The notes below the pieces were generated by a model, which saw only the letters and a list, made by a program, of their open reading frames with translations, searched no databases and was not told the origin of the DNA. Positions 11,585 to 22,559 of a DNA stretch of 64,000 nucleotides are shown here, piece by piece. Origin of the DNA: Pyxicephalus adspersus (lineage: Eukaryota; Chordata; Amphibia; Anura; Pyxicephalidae); assembly GCF_032062135.1 (NCBI RefSeq), contig NC_092859.1, positions 25,636,974 to 25,700,973 of the forward strand, written 5' to 3'. The position numbers and the translations under genes were made by a program. Within the stretch, counting starts at the first letter, position 1, and every line of letters begins with the position of its first letter.

Positions 11585-11696
11585 TAAAAGACATTTTATT
11601 AAATATATGTTTTGCAGTATTGATATGTTTTGGATATGCCTAAAAGACATTTTATTAAATATATGTTTTGCAGTATTGATATGTTTTGGATATGCC
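11585..11696 (+). repeat. Perfect 56-bp tandem duplication
   Basis: 11585-11640 and 11641-11696 are identical over all 56 bases. Identity this high implies a recent duplication or, less likely, an assembly artefact. The 68-codon minus frame across it is a repeat by-product. Confidence 0.95.
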
Positions 11697-12169
11697 TATT
11701 TACTATGATATTGTATTGACCAATATTATTATCAACCTTACTGATAAAATGGGGCTTGTTTGGCAGAAGTTGGTGTTGCAAATTCATTTTGTATGGCAGA
11801 TACAACTATTACTGTCAGTCACAGTCTTTTGAATAGTAACATTGCCAAAAGATATCACAGGAAAGTTCCAAGATTTTCGCCCAGTCATCTGACGTGTGTT
11901 TGTAGTCTAAATCTTTGTAAAACAGCAACAAAATGATTTTATTTTTTAAAAAAGGTGACTTTATGATACACAGTTATCAGATCAAATGTCATTTGCACTT
12001 AGGATTCACTTTTAATTTTATTGTCCAATGTTTTGACCATACAAACAGCTGACATTGTTCATAAAAGTAACATTCACAGTGTCACAAACACTGGATAAAA
12101 TGGTGTAATAATAGCAGTAATAAATGGAGTCGAATTTCCTTATGTATCTCAATTTTCCCTTACCAACTT
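11697..12169. other. AT-rich unique stretch
   Basis: No repeat or coding signal recognised. Confidence 0.35.
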
Positions 12170-12470
12170 TTTCCTGTTGGGCCCGGCTGATCTATCACAA
12201 ACAGCATAGCTTGTGTGTGAGCGAACGCTGACCCGATCGTTCTGGGTTTTCTCTCGCTGTTAATCCCGCCGTGTCCTGTCTGGCCAGATTTATGTAGCAG
12301 AGGAATATCTCTCTCTTTACCAGGCGATGCCGGAATAAACTCGATTTTCTGACATTGCAGTTAATATTTGCGGGCTCGTGTTTACTTAAAGCTCTATCGA
12401 TGCAAATCATGTTGATTTTACACCAGCAAAGCACGCTTAGAGCAGCACAACACAGTCGTTAGAATTATGC
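12170..12470. promoter_or_regulatory. Candidate conserved non-coding block with octamer site
   Basis: A GC- and CpG-raised island in AT-rich DNA. It contains gatgcaaatcat (about 12398-12409), a perfect POU/octamer ATGCAAAT. A 79-codon minus frame crosses it but has no domain. The regulatory role is inferred from composition and motif, not shown. Confidence 0.25.
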
Positions 12471-13097
12471 ACATTTGTGAGGGTGTAGAAGGCAATTCTA
12501 ATAAGGGCTTCCTCTTGGTTATTGATTCATCAGGGTTAGACGTCGGAATTCTAAAACCTGATGAATAGGTAACATAATACATTCCATAAATTGCACCACG
12601 TCCTGCACTTGAACCCTTGTAAATGTAAACACTTTACAGTAAATGTAAACCCAATAACAAAAATATTATATAAACTGCAACATGTTATTGCTATTCCAAA
12701 AATGATGTTCAATATTTTTCATTTGGCAGCCTTCAATAAAAGAGTTGCTGATTATCATGCCATAATGTGCCTTGTTCTAACACTTCCTTCCTTGGGGTAA
12801 CAAAGATTTGCCACTGTCTTCCAAATATTTATTCATTATGCCCATTGTCACGGGATCTTCAAGTGAAGATTATCAATGTCCATACCCACATGGTCCAAGG
12901 TTTAAGAAAACAGGCCTGAGAAATGAGGAGCAGCTAATACTGGAGCAAGTTTGTATGGCTAAAAGAAACTGAAGGAGATCAGAATTAGCACACACAATGT
13001 TCTTCCATAGAGTAACTTTAATCTGAATTCTGAGAGTTATCAATAAGGATCCTTTAGAGTTTAAAGATTTTCCCGAAATTTTTTTCATAAAAGTGGC
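12471..13097. other. Unique stretch, nothing identified
   Basis: No repeat of this window and no coding domain recognised. Confidence 0.35.
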
Positions 13098-13703
13098 TTC
13101 CTCAACTCAAATAAGTGTAATTGTTTCAACTATTAATTTTATTGTAAAGAGAACTTCTACCATCCTTTTTCCCACCATCCCCACCATACCACCATCATAT
13201 AGTTGACAGCATGCAAAAGGTTTTCCAATTTCAGCTAAAAAGTGGAAATTTTCTTCGATTTGTGAGCAGTTATAAATGTGCTGGGTCGCACAGATGATCT
13301 ACTAGTTGCTGCTTTGCCTCTTCCATCCCATGATGATATTCCCAGCATGCCTTTGGCTGCCATGGCACGCTGGCAGGTGCACCTAAAATTATCAGCTGCT
13401 CCAGCAACATTTATCCCATGACACAAGGGAAGGTTATTTGCTCAGCATTAACAAATTAAGGCATTCGCTGTTGACTCATCTGAATTTTAGATCCATTTCC
13501 AGATGGCGCATCCCCCTACTGTACAGGTGTTTCAGGTGAGTTGTGCCACTTGGCTCCAGACAGGTTAATGGTGGAAGACGTCTCTAAAAATTAATTGCCT
13601 ATTTATAGTTTTGAGTTATTTTTCCTTCTTACCCAGCCCAAGCTGCCATCATTATTATTACCAAGCAGCATAGTGGGGCTCTCATGCATCCTTGTCTCTG
13701 TTT
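13098..13703. repeat. Tandem segmental duplication, unit 1 (~0.6 kb)
   Basis: It aligns co-linearly with unit 2 at an offset of about 586-608 bp. Anchors are ccaatttca (13225 and 13811), gactcatctga (13473 and 14061) and ccttcttacccagccca (13624 and 14221). Nearly unchanged patches include the area around tgccatggcacgctggcag, aaggttatttgctcagca, TGACTCA (an AP-1 core) and catccccctactgtaca. Other parts have many changes and indels. No coding frame is conserved between the units. Confidence 0.85.
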
Positions 13704-14310
13704 CTTCAGCTCAAATAAAAGTCAGGATTTTCGCCATGCCATTTAACCTTATGGTAAAGGTAATTTCCACCATTTCTTATGTTATCAGTTGACAGTTTGC
13801 AAAACGTTTTCCAATTTCAACTATGAAATCAAAATTCCTTCCAATCTTGGAGCAGTTATGACTGTCCTGGGTCACACAGATGCTCCACTCATTGCTGCTT
13901 TGCCTTTTCCATCTCAGGGCGTCACTCCCAGCATGCCTCTGGCTGCCATGGCACGCTGGCAGTGACACTCTAAGTTAACAGCTGCTCAAGCAACATTTCT
14001 TCCATCTGACAGAAGAGAAGGTTATTTGCTCAGCAATAACAAATTATGGAGTTCCCTGTTGACTCATCTGACTTTTAGGCCCAGTTCCAGGTGGCGGCAT
14101 CCCCCTACTGTACATGTGCTTTCAGGTGAGTGGTGCCACTCGGCTCCAGACAGGTGAGTGGTGGGAGATGCACGCCGTCTCCAAGAATCAATTATCTGTT
14201 TATAGTTTTGAGTCATTTTTCCTTCTTACCCAGCCCAGGCTGCACTCATTATTATTACCAAATAGCATAGTGGGGCTCCCATGCGTCCTTGTCTCTGCCA
14301 GTAATAAAAC
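13704..14310. repeat. Tandem segmental duplication, unit 2 (~0.6 kb)
   Basis: Second copy of the block at 13098-13703. It keeps the TGACTCA site (14060-14066), the tgccatggcacgctggcag area and the ctcatt-attattacca tract. The pair is diverged enough to be old, yet short stretches are nearly identical. Confidence 0.85.
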
Positions 14311-15579
14311 ATGTTTTCCACCATTAGACTCAGCTGGGTAGGAATTAATAGCAGTGCTTACTCCGCGTGGTATCGTGGGACTGTCATCTATTCGAAATTT
14401 CCAAAATGAGTCCGCTGTTTTAATTCATTATTGGGTGTGTTAGTAATCAGACAAAATATCACTCCTAGGAAGTTTTTGGAGAGGTTTTGTGGTCCACAAC
14501 AGCCGTAACCAAGTCTTACATACAGCCCAAACAACACTATTTTCAGCACATTGTACCCTTAAATCCGGATCAAATGTTCACTCAGTAAAAATTCATTAGA
14601 ATCAGCTACTTACAGTTTGGTCGTTAAGTTTTGGTCGTGGTTTCAAGGGCGGAAGCAAACAAATTTTCAATGTGAATCAATCTAAACAACCACAATTCCA
14701 ATTCAAGGTCATTTCCAAGTCATATTTAGCTCAACATTGATTGGCTGCCCAGTAATCTAAATAGTGATTGACATCTGTGGACAGGTATTATGTTTATTTT
14801 CCAATGTTTTATTTAAATAATAAAAAGTGAAAAGATTACAATGGCATGTTAAAAATAACCATAAAATATTGATCAGAAGATATGACCTCCATGGGTTAAG
14901 CAAGAAAAGGGGATAATAGGTTCCAATCTGCAGAGCAGTCATAGACTAGTAAACTATTGAAATCACTTTTTGACTTGATTGAACACCCTAAAACAATAAA
15001 ATCAATACAAATTGTTATCCAAATACAGAACTATTAGTTAAGCCAAAGATTTAATTATATTATAGTTGTTGGAGCATAAAAGTGGAGTTTCACCTTAAGC
15101 AGAGCGTGTCTGTCCTCGTGCTTGTTGAATAAACGGTAAGGAATTAAAATGTGAACACGTGAAATGAAATCTAGAGATGTGTCTCCTTAGACTCAGCTAT
15201 GTTAATTAGTCATAAATATTGTCGGTGCTTGCGTCTGGGTGTGAAGTCGCTCCCTTGTTAATTGGTTAGTGAAACTCAGCTACTTAGACCAGGCCAAATA
15301 TTTTTGGCTGGAGATTTGATACGGCCCTGTTATCTTGTGTCAAAATGGGACAGAAGTAACTCTGTGTCTGTCTGGTCACGCTTCAGAACTCTGCAGGGAT
15401 TACATTAATTTTATAAAACAGCACCTAGCTAAACTTCTCTTTCTAGGCACAGTTTTACGTTCAGGAAAAAGTGCAGAGGTCACAAAAACAGATCTTCCAA
15501 TTGGAGATGTTCTGCATTTAAAATATACTTGGCCTTCCCTATGCCTTTCTGCTTACCCTTGGGAGATCACTACATGTCC
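14311..15579. other. AT-rich unique stretch
   Basis: No mobile element, tandem repeat or conserved coding frame recognised. Confidence 0.35.
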
Positions 15580-15587
15580 CTCCAGAA

Positions 15588-16206
15588 CAGCGTTTCTTAA
15601 CCTTTATAACATAGGGGACCCCTTAAAAATAACTTTCAGGTCTTCAGGGAACCCTTGTTATAAGTACAATATCCACAGCTCACATGGTGGTCAGTGGGAA
15701 GAATGCCTCTTACATTGCTGGCTATTGGGAATAATTAATATGATTATTAAACAGGATTTATATAGTGCTAACATTTGCAGTGCTGTACAATAAATAGGGG
15801 TTGCATATGACAAATAGATGCAAAGAATTGCATAGGAATCTGCCCAGAAGAGTTTACAATTGTGACATGGAGACGTGGAGGAAGTAGCACACAATAGGAG
15901 GGGAGATATGTAGTGGTAAGAAGTAGTGAGGGTTTAGGGGACAGAAGAAGATAGGTACGCAAGTTTGAAAAAAAATGAGTTTTGAGTGCTCTTTTAAATC
16001 GGCAGAAAGTAGGAGCAAGCTGAATAGGATGAGGAAGACCATTCCAGAGAGTTGGGGCAGCTCTAGAAAAGACTTGGAGCTGTGCATGAGATGAATGGCT
16101 CCTACATTGCTGGCCATTGGGAAGAATGTCACCTTTACAGATAGCCAAAAAGATAATTGGTAAGGAACCCTTAGCAACTTCTGGGGGAACCCTTGTTGAG
16201 AAACTG
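15588..16206. mobile_element. hAT MITE (family H1) split by a LINE insertion
   Basis: The left end is CAGCGTTTCTTAACC; the right end is the imperfect complement ending gttgagaaactg. It is flanked by the 8-bp direct repeats ctccagaa (15580-15587) and ctccaaaa (16207-16214), 7 of 8 matching. The interior (ggaccccttaaaaataac, ttcaggtcttcagggaac, cctcttacattgctgg, cagatagccaaaaagat) recurs at 17542-17775 and 59652-59899. It is interrupted at 15732-16092 by an L2-type LINE end. No transposase is present. Confidence 0.9.
15732..16092 (-). pseudogene. 5'-truncated L2/CR1-group LINE: end of ORF2 plus 3' UTR
   Basis: On the minus strand, translation near 16010-16090 gives FSRAAPTLWNGLP followed by FKRALKTHFF. 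This resembles the usual C-terminal end of vertebrate L2/CR1-type reverse transcriptase ORF2. It is followed by a 3' UTR ending in the tatataaatcctgtttaat tail near 15735-15765. The flanks gaatgcctcttacattgctg... (15701-15731) and gaatggctcctacattgctg... (16093-16123) match at 28 of 31 positions and look like the LINE target-site duplication. The 166-codon frame covering it runs on into hAT sequence and is not a gene. Confidence 0.85.
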
Positions 16207-16214
16207 CTCCAAAA

Positions 16215-16566
16215 GGTAGAAAATATTATGCATCTGACTTTCTCTACCCTTCTGATTACACTGCCCACCAGGACATGAAACCCTCCAATATGGTCCTCAA
16301 TAGCATAGAAAATAATCTACTTCTGACGTTTTTTCCTACCTTCCCAATTATATTTACCAAAGGGATATCACAGAATTCAACTTTACCGTCACAGGGTAGA
16401 AAAACTCTGCTGAACTTCTCTCTACCTTTTGAATTTCATTTCTTACCAGGAAAATACATTCTCAAACATGATGCTCCACAGGTCAGAATAATTGTCCCCA
16501 AACTTCTTTCTGCCTTTATGATTACACTCGACGCCATGATTATCACACCCCCCAATATGACCCTCC
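16215..16566. other. Unique stretch, nothing identified
   Basis: A 117-codon plus frame (16275-16628) lies here but runs into the adjacent MITE and has no domain. Confidence 0.35.
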
Positions 16567-16570
16567 TTAA

Positions 16571-16805
16571 AGTGGAACTAAACCAAAAAAAATCCCACTT
16601 ACCTTTAATCCTGCAGGTCCCTCAATAGCGCTGGTCCTTCCCGTGATCTGGTCTCACGTCGTCCTAGAATTCCTCTTTTTCCCAGCGCTGAGGAAGTGCC
16701 AGGCGCTGTCATCCTCACTCTTCCTTCCTCTTCCTCGTTCTTCATGGGACGTCACCTGTTTTTTACCCTTTTATGTAAAGTGAAAATGTTCAGTTTAGGT
16801 ATGCT
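16571..16805. mobile_element. TTAA-flanked MITE (piggyBac type)
   Basis: TTAA at 16567-16570 and 16806-16809 flanks a 235-bp element whose ends are imperfect inverted repeats: agtggaactaaac on the left and gtttaggtatgct on the right. TTAA targeting is characteristic of piggyBac. A related left end is at 25438 and a relative with different termini is at 39044. No transposase. Confidence 0.75.
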
Positions 16806-16809
16806 TTAA

Positions 16810-17541
16810 TTGTAGAAAATATTCTCCTTGTGACCCCTGATGATGGCTCGGCAGGTGAAATGCTTATAGGATAGATCTGTGTTGCTAATGTGGTTTGTTT
16901 AGCTGTTTATTCCCTGGAATGCTGTAAATGTTTTTAATGTTTAAATTTGCTGTTTGATAAAATTTTTTGCAACAATCCTTTGTATCTGTTTTTATTGTGG
17001 AACCATAATGAAAAATTCCTGCTACTCGTTTGCGGATACTGTTTTGCAATTTTTCATCATCTGGAGGGATCACCAAATTTTATGACACCTTGAAGAAAAC
17101 CTGTGCAGGTATATAGCACCGTATGACTTAAATGCAAAACATCTCTAGCCAGCAGTGATATACAGGCTTCTTGACTGCTGGTATTGCTGAGGTCAATCCA
17201 GTCCAGTGAATGTGCATTTTATTTGTTCATCAATGTTTTCCGGAACAGTACGGTATTTTCTGGACTAAACTGGAGATTTTGGACATTTTAGCACCAATAT
17301 TTGCATCAAGGTGTATATAAAATATACATTGAAATTACAGGGTTACATGAACATTATGGCACATTTAGCTCTCAGTGTGCTGCCCTCCAGGCTCTGTTCT
17401 TTGGATGCCTAGAATGAGCCGGAATGTACAGACCAAACAACTGTGAGGAGCATTGGGCAAAAAAGAATTTGCATGTCTCTGTTGGGACTATTTTTTCACT
17501 TCAATGCTGAACTCAAAACAAATTAAAACGTCCATGTATTC
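16810..17541. other. Unique stretch; diverged repeat motif near 16835
   Basis: cctgatgatggctcggcagg then tgaaatgctt (about 16836-16866) resembles the CCTGAnGAAG...CGAAACGCG motif of the foldback element arms. The rest is unassigned. Confidence 0.3.
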
Positions 17542-17775
17542 CAGTGTTTTCCAACATGGGGAACCCTTGAAATAATGTTCAGGACTTCAGGGAACTTGTT
17601 TTATATATACTATATCCACAGCTCATAGTACATTATTGTGGTGGTCAGTAGAAAGAATGTCTCCTTACATTGCTGGCCAGAATAATGTCACCCTTACAGA
17701 TAGCCAAAAAGATCATTGGGGTCACTTAAACTGACTACTGTCCAATCACAGGCTGGGAAAAGGAAAAGTGTTTGC
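17542..17775 (+). mobile_element. hAT MITE, family H1, right end missing
   Basis: Starts cagtgttttccaacatgggg and follows the H1 order (aacccttgaaataat, ttcaggacttcagggaac, cttacattgctggcc, cagatagccaaaaagatcat, ctgactactgtccaatcac). The right terminal repeat is not found, so the copy appears truncated. Confidence 0.8.
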
Positions 17776-18199
17776 ATACAACTGCAGGGACAAATCGGGG
17801 GCTGGATGGTGTATGTATATATTTAATATGTGTTTTTTGGTTTAGTTTAGATTTAGCTCTAAATAGTTTTGCAGGGAATATAGATTTAACTTATTGTATT
17901 TGCCAAATTTGAGAAAGTTTGCCGAAAACTTACATTTTTTGGAAAACATTTTGGAATCTCAAACTTTAACTCAACTTTAGGAATGTAACGTGAAAAAGGA
18001 ACTACTATTACTAATATATTACATATAGCATGCCAGCTCCTTGTAGCTGAATTCGTGTGAACCTGTGCTATGCCCAGTCAGTGTTTGGCATTCAGGAATG
18101 GGCACCTATTTGTTGGTATCTAATTATAGATCCATGCCATTTAGTCTCTGTCAGTGCTGGAATAATTTAGCACAAGCCCAATTTACAATAAAGCCCCAA
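17776..18199. other. AT-rich unique stretch
   Basis: No signal recognised. Confidence 0.35.
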
Positions 18200-19200
18200 C
18201 AATCACTGGAAACTTCATCCAACTCATCAATATGGGCTTTGTGTCTCCAAGTGGCTCGAATTGGGCCTTGGCACCATTTACTGTCACCCTCTTAGTTCCC
18301 GACACTTCACATCCTGTGGGAAAAGTTGACCTTTGCCTGCGCTGAGTGTTCCTTTTGTCTAATGACGCTAAAGCCAACCCCCTTCGCAGCCTCTCCACTT
18401 CATGTCTGTCTGTGCCCAGCGTCAACGCCATGAGTCATGCTGATAACATGCCCACTTTGATCCCACTTGCAGTTGGTGTGTTAGGTGACGTCCTGTAATT
18501 ATCCCCTCTCCTGTCACTCTCTTCTCTACCCCCCTCTTCCAGTGCCAGCCAAGCATGGCAAACATTCTTCATCTCATTGTTCTCGTGCCCACGTTAAGGC
18601 TACAGCGATCTGATACTCTGTCCTTTCAGGGGAAACTGAGCATGAAAGAGCGCTATTAAGTGCTCGATGATTGGCTGTCTCTTTGAATTTGCGGTCGGCC
18701 CACAAAAGACGATGACTTGAAGTCTAAATATAGGAGATGCTAATCTGTTATCACAGCTCTGTCTTCCGCGTCCCGCTTACAAGCTTGTAAAGGTGTGACA
18801 CATGTGACCCTCTCTGACACTCGGCATTGCTGCCGTGACATATTGTGCAAACATTGCACGCCTGTTTTTAGCAAGTGCTTCGATGTATGTAGAGCAATTT
18901 GCAAAGCCGTCCAATCATCCTGGTTATGTGTGGCTGATGCTTCTCCCCACCCCGGCCTCACAGTTGTTTTCTCTAGTAATTAAAATGTTGGTCTTCAAGC
19001 TGTCATCACTCCGAAACGCCAGGCCGAGCGCTGAAACCGTGCTGCAATCAGGACTGTCTCATCTTTGTCCTGACGTACCGCCACGCACAGGGCTGTCTGC
19101 GCCTTGCGCTGTCATCTGAAGCCAAGCGTGTTTCCGCAGTGTCATGTCTCGCTCTGTCACCGATCTGCATCTTTTCATTGTCCCTGCTTACACTGTGTTA
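18200..19200. promoter_or_regulatory. Candidate conserved non-coding cluster, about 1 kb
   Basis: The longest unique, GC-balanced and CpG-containing block in the window. Motif matches include AP-1 TGAGTCA (18431-18437), a CRE-like TGACGTC followed by a homeodomain TAATTA (about 18485-18502), and a perfect MEF2 pattern CTAAATATAG (18724-18733). Frames are open on both strands (up to 94 codons) with no domain. It may be an enhancer cluster; this is inference from sequence style. Confidence 0.3.
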
Positions 19201-19739
19201 CCTGTCTCCCCTTTTAAGTCTCAAGCCATCGTAATTTTGTCATAAAGTTATGCATCTGCAGTATCGTCGTTGGAACTTTAAGAATTGTTTGCCTGCCTAC
19301 TTAGGCAGGGTGCTGTCCATTAAGCTAGGCCTTTGTTCCTCTTACATTTCACAGGCATATAGTAACTTCTTAAAAACCCAGCTCAGATTTCTTTTATATT
19401 TTTAGATAAAGAAGGAATAGTTCAAATATCTGACAGACAATGATTTCTCTTCTTTCAGGAAATACTTTCTCACTTTCAGCCCTGTGACACCTATACAAGA
19501 AATGAGGACAAATAATATAAATACAAATAATTCACCAAAGATGTAAACAAAGGTTCTAACCCTAAAAATTTGTTTATGTCTGTGGCCCCACAGGAGAGAT
19601 TCTTTATCATTTCCTGGCCTGAAACACAGCTTAGTAAAAAAAAAATCTTCTACAGAACAAAATCAGTTATCTGCTTATATTTTTTTCCCTCATCAAAATA
19701 TTATGTTTTTTTTTATAAAACCTTTCTGTAATTCTTACA
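19201..19739. other. Unique stretch, nothing identified
   Basis: No repeat or coding signal recognised. Confidence 0.35.
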
Positions 19740-20280
19740 CACTTTATTTATGATCTAATAATGTGCTTCTCAATGCAAGACAGGTGGATCATGGATGATT
19801 GGAGGGTCTTACAAGGTGCTGCACATACTTTCCTGACCAAATCCCTAATTTATGTACAGCGCTGCTTAATATGTTGGCGCTATATAAATCCTGCCTATTA
19901 TTAATAATATTAATATCACAACAGTCTCAGTGCTCTCCTTAATAACCTTCAGCCCCAATGCAAACAAGGAGGGTGATACTTAGCAGGAGTTATGTAAATC
20001 AACTTGTCCTAATGGGTAAGTATCAGTCTGGAGGAGTAGGTGTTATTAGGCAGACTGTATTTGCATGAAAACCATCTAAGATAATGCTCAAACTCTATGA
20101 TTAAAAGAACATAATTCTAATAAATAAATGGGATGGTCCAGGCACAGCAAGACTGGAGAAGAAAGTTCTAGATGATGCTGGATGTCCTCTATTTTTATAG
20201 CAGTCTTTACCCAAGTTGCTGCTGTTTCCAATGCACACTGTGAGAAGCTCAGAACAAGGTTAGTGCAGGTGAGCAGCCTG
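19740..20280 (+). mobile_element. Composite dispersed repeat X carrying an L2 tail
   Basis: It shares with 44460-45115 and 62575-63015 the blocks tgtgcttct..caatgcaag, ctcagtg..ctc..aa-ccttcagcccc, gatgatgctggatgtcctc and aatgcacactgtgagaagct. An L2 3' tail (19852-19912) sits between the first and second blocks, as it does in the 44-kb copy. Origin of repeat X unknown; no coding capacity. Confidence 0.55.
19852..19912 (+). mobile_element. L2-type LINE 3' tail
   Basis: tgtacagcgctgcttaatat then gttggcgctatataaatcct and an ATT-rich terminus: the same tail, in inverse orientation, as at 15735, 41880 and 43620. Confidence 0.85.
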
Positions 20281-21472
20281 TACCACTGTTATGGTCCTGA
20301 TAAATTTTGGGGAGGGGGGAACTTTTACCTTCAAAGCTGTGGAATACTTTGTGTCCTTGTGACATTCTCTTGCTTTTTAAAGATTTATATAAATCTATAT
20401 TTAAAAATCTAAAATATATATGTTTATATATTTATATATTTATATATATTTCCTAATCAGAATGACTTTAAATATAGTTTACACTAGGTAAACCAGCCAG
20501 TAAACCCAATTCTGTTATTAGAGAAGCCTACTGATATTCCCTAGTATAGGAGGATTTATGCAGATTTAATTCAATAGGCATGCTTAGAGGAGGAAATGAT
20601 GAACTCCTTGTTGTGCTGCTGATCCTGAGACATCATCCTGGTTATGCAGCCTGGCAGGGGTGCCTGAGTCACAGCACTGGCCAATCAGAATTTCAATTTA
20701 TTTTGCAGGTAAAACAGTTTCTGTTAAAGTGTTTTAAAACTTTAACTACGGCTATCTTGAATTTGACATTTATTAATAGATTTTCAGTCCTGGAACAAGT
20801 GTGCTTTAAATCCACCGCAATACATTTCTACCTCTCCCTTCCCTCATTCCTCCAATCCGTCAACTTATTACTCCTTGTCAAGAGTCATAAAATTGTTCTT
20901 TGTCAACCTGTTTACGATTCCTTTCAGAAAACCTTTCCATCTTCAAGGCCGCCTCTGCGAATGTTTGGAAATGGAAAAACAGAAATATTAGTTTAAACAC
21001 AACTTGTAAAAAAAATAGAGAGGGGGTCAGCATAGGGGGGTTCCATGACATTTGTGAAATGTAGAAAACATCAGAAGACTGAGTGTTTATAGATAGTTTA
21101 AGTGTTCCTGGCTCTGTGACAAGTTATGATTGCAGAGCTGGTTAATGTGAGCGACATCGCACTCTATGTAGATGAGAAGTGAAGGATGGCAAAGAGCAGA
21201 AGGATGGGGATGACAAATTGGAGGAAGGAGGTGCAAGATTTAAAGGAATTTTAAAAATCTGGCAATTAGCAAAGGAGAAAATAAAATGCAATTTATAAAG
21301 GCTGGAAATGTTTGAGTGTCTGGAGTGAAAACCCTTTATTATCTCTCTGTGTCAATTGATGTAGTGGACCAATCTTGAGATATATTTTAGTTAAGTCTAT
21401 GCATGCTAAGAAATGTTTTAGTGTAACATTTTCAGGTATTTATTACCTCTTATAGAGATAAATAAATAATAA
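20281..21472. other. Unique stretch, nothing assigned
   Basis: Contains AT-rich runs near 20400-20450 and a 138-codon plus frame (20580-20996) without a recognisable domain. Taken as chance because the sequence around it is non-coding in style. Confidence 0.3.
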
Positions 21473-21740
21473 TACACAGTATTTATATGGCACCAACATA
21501 TTATGTAGCGCATAATAAATAGGAGTTGCATGTTGAAAATATCTATTGTAACCCTTGAGGATACCTTGTTACCCCTGTTTTGAATTTATGTATTATGTTT
21601 GTTCATATTACGAAAAATAAAATTAAGTATGTTATAAACAGGCATTGCAAATGACAGACAGATACAGACATGACACAGGAGGAGAGGACCCTGGCCCGAA
21701 GAGCTTACAATCTAAGAGGTGGGGTAAGCAGCACACTAAT
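21473..21740 (-). mobile_element. L2-type LINE 3' UTR with a ~100-bp insertion
   Basis: The L2 tail runs from aataataatacacagtattt to about 21530 and resumes at 21634 with cattgcaaatgacagacaga and gaagagcttacaatctaag. The gap of 103 bp is flanked by ataaataggagttgca (21515-21530) and ataaacaggcattgca (21634-21649), 13 of 16 matching, which looks like a target duplication. Confidence 0.75.
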
Positions 21741-22104
21741 CATTTATATATTTTTTTAGGCATCATCCATTACTCTCCACTGCAGGACTGAGATGACATA
21801 GGTATGTAAATCCTGGTGTCTGTGTGGCTTCTGGATGTGTTCATAGATCTCTGACACAGATTAGTCCCTGCTACACTCACCTTCCTACAAAGTTACAATG
21901 TTGCAGCAGAGGAGAATGAGGAAATGCTTCCTTCTGCCTGCAGCAGAGTGCTGCCAACATCTCAACCTAGGCACTGAGTCATTGGACTGGAGATTAAGGA
22001 TGGCTTTTTTTCCCCTAAAAGGTGGAATGCTTTAGGAAAATATATATTTGCTGTATATTTTGACATGTCAGGTTTTTCATCATGCAGACTTGCTAAGTTA
22101 CTTA
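21741..22104. other. Unique stretch, nothing identified
   Basis: No repeat or coding signal recognised. Confidence 0.35.
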
Positions 22105-22235
22105 AAGTATATGGAAAGGCAGAACTTTATTTTTTTATTATATGAAAAGGCAGAACTTTTTTTTTTCATTATGTGGAAAGGCAGAACATTATTTTTTATT
22201 ATATGTAAAGGCAGAGCTTTATTTTTTCCATTTTT
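22105..22235 (+). repeat. 31-bp tandem repeat, four units
   Basis: The word aaaggcagaac(t/a)tt followed by a T-rich tract and attatatg recurs with ggcag at about 22118, 22149, 22180 and 22210, giving periods of 30-31 bp. An 84-codon frame across it (22048-22302) reads the array and is not a gene. Confidence 0.9.
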
Positions 22236-22559
22236 TTCTATTCAGAGCTGGCAAGTTCTTACTGCAGTCTATGTTCCCGCTTGGAAAATTTTGTGTTTCT
22301 GATCACTGATACTTAGATAGAAAGTAAGGGAAGATCTGAAATTTTAGGGCTGTCAAGAAGTCTAATAAATGTTTCGGTGACAGTATGGAATATGGTGAAA
22401 TTTCCTCTTACTTTCTGTTGTGAAAACTTCGCCAACAAATTATATATTATATAATATATATTATTGTATAGATCATTGATTATGTAGATCCACATTTTCA
22501 GTTTAGTCCCACTGTTTAGCCTATTTATTTCCAGGTGATAAATTTGCCATTTTTAGATT

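Noticed and set aside
13098..14310. Considered as a pair of LTRs
   Set aside because: The two copies are directly adjacent with no internal region, primer-binding site or coding remnant; tandem duplication fits better.
15335..15793. 152-codon plus-strand frame
   Set aside because: Begins in AT-rich unique DNA and runs into a hAT MITE and an antisense LINE; not coding.
15768..16268. 166-codon minus-strand frame, the longest in the window
   Set aside because: It joins hAT MITE sequence to the end of an L2-type LINE ORF2; only the FSRAAPTLWNGLP part is real, as a pseudogene remnant.
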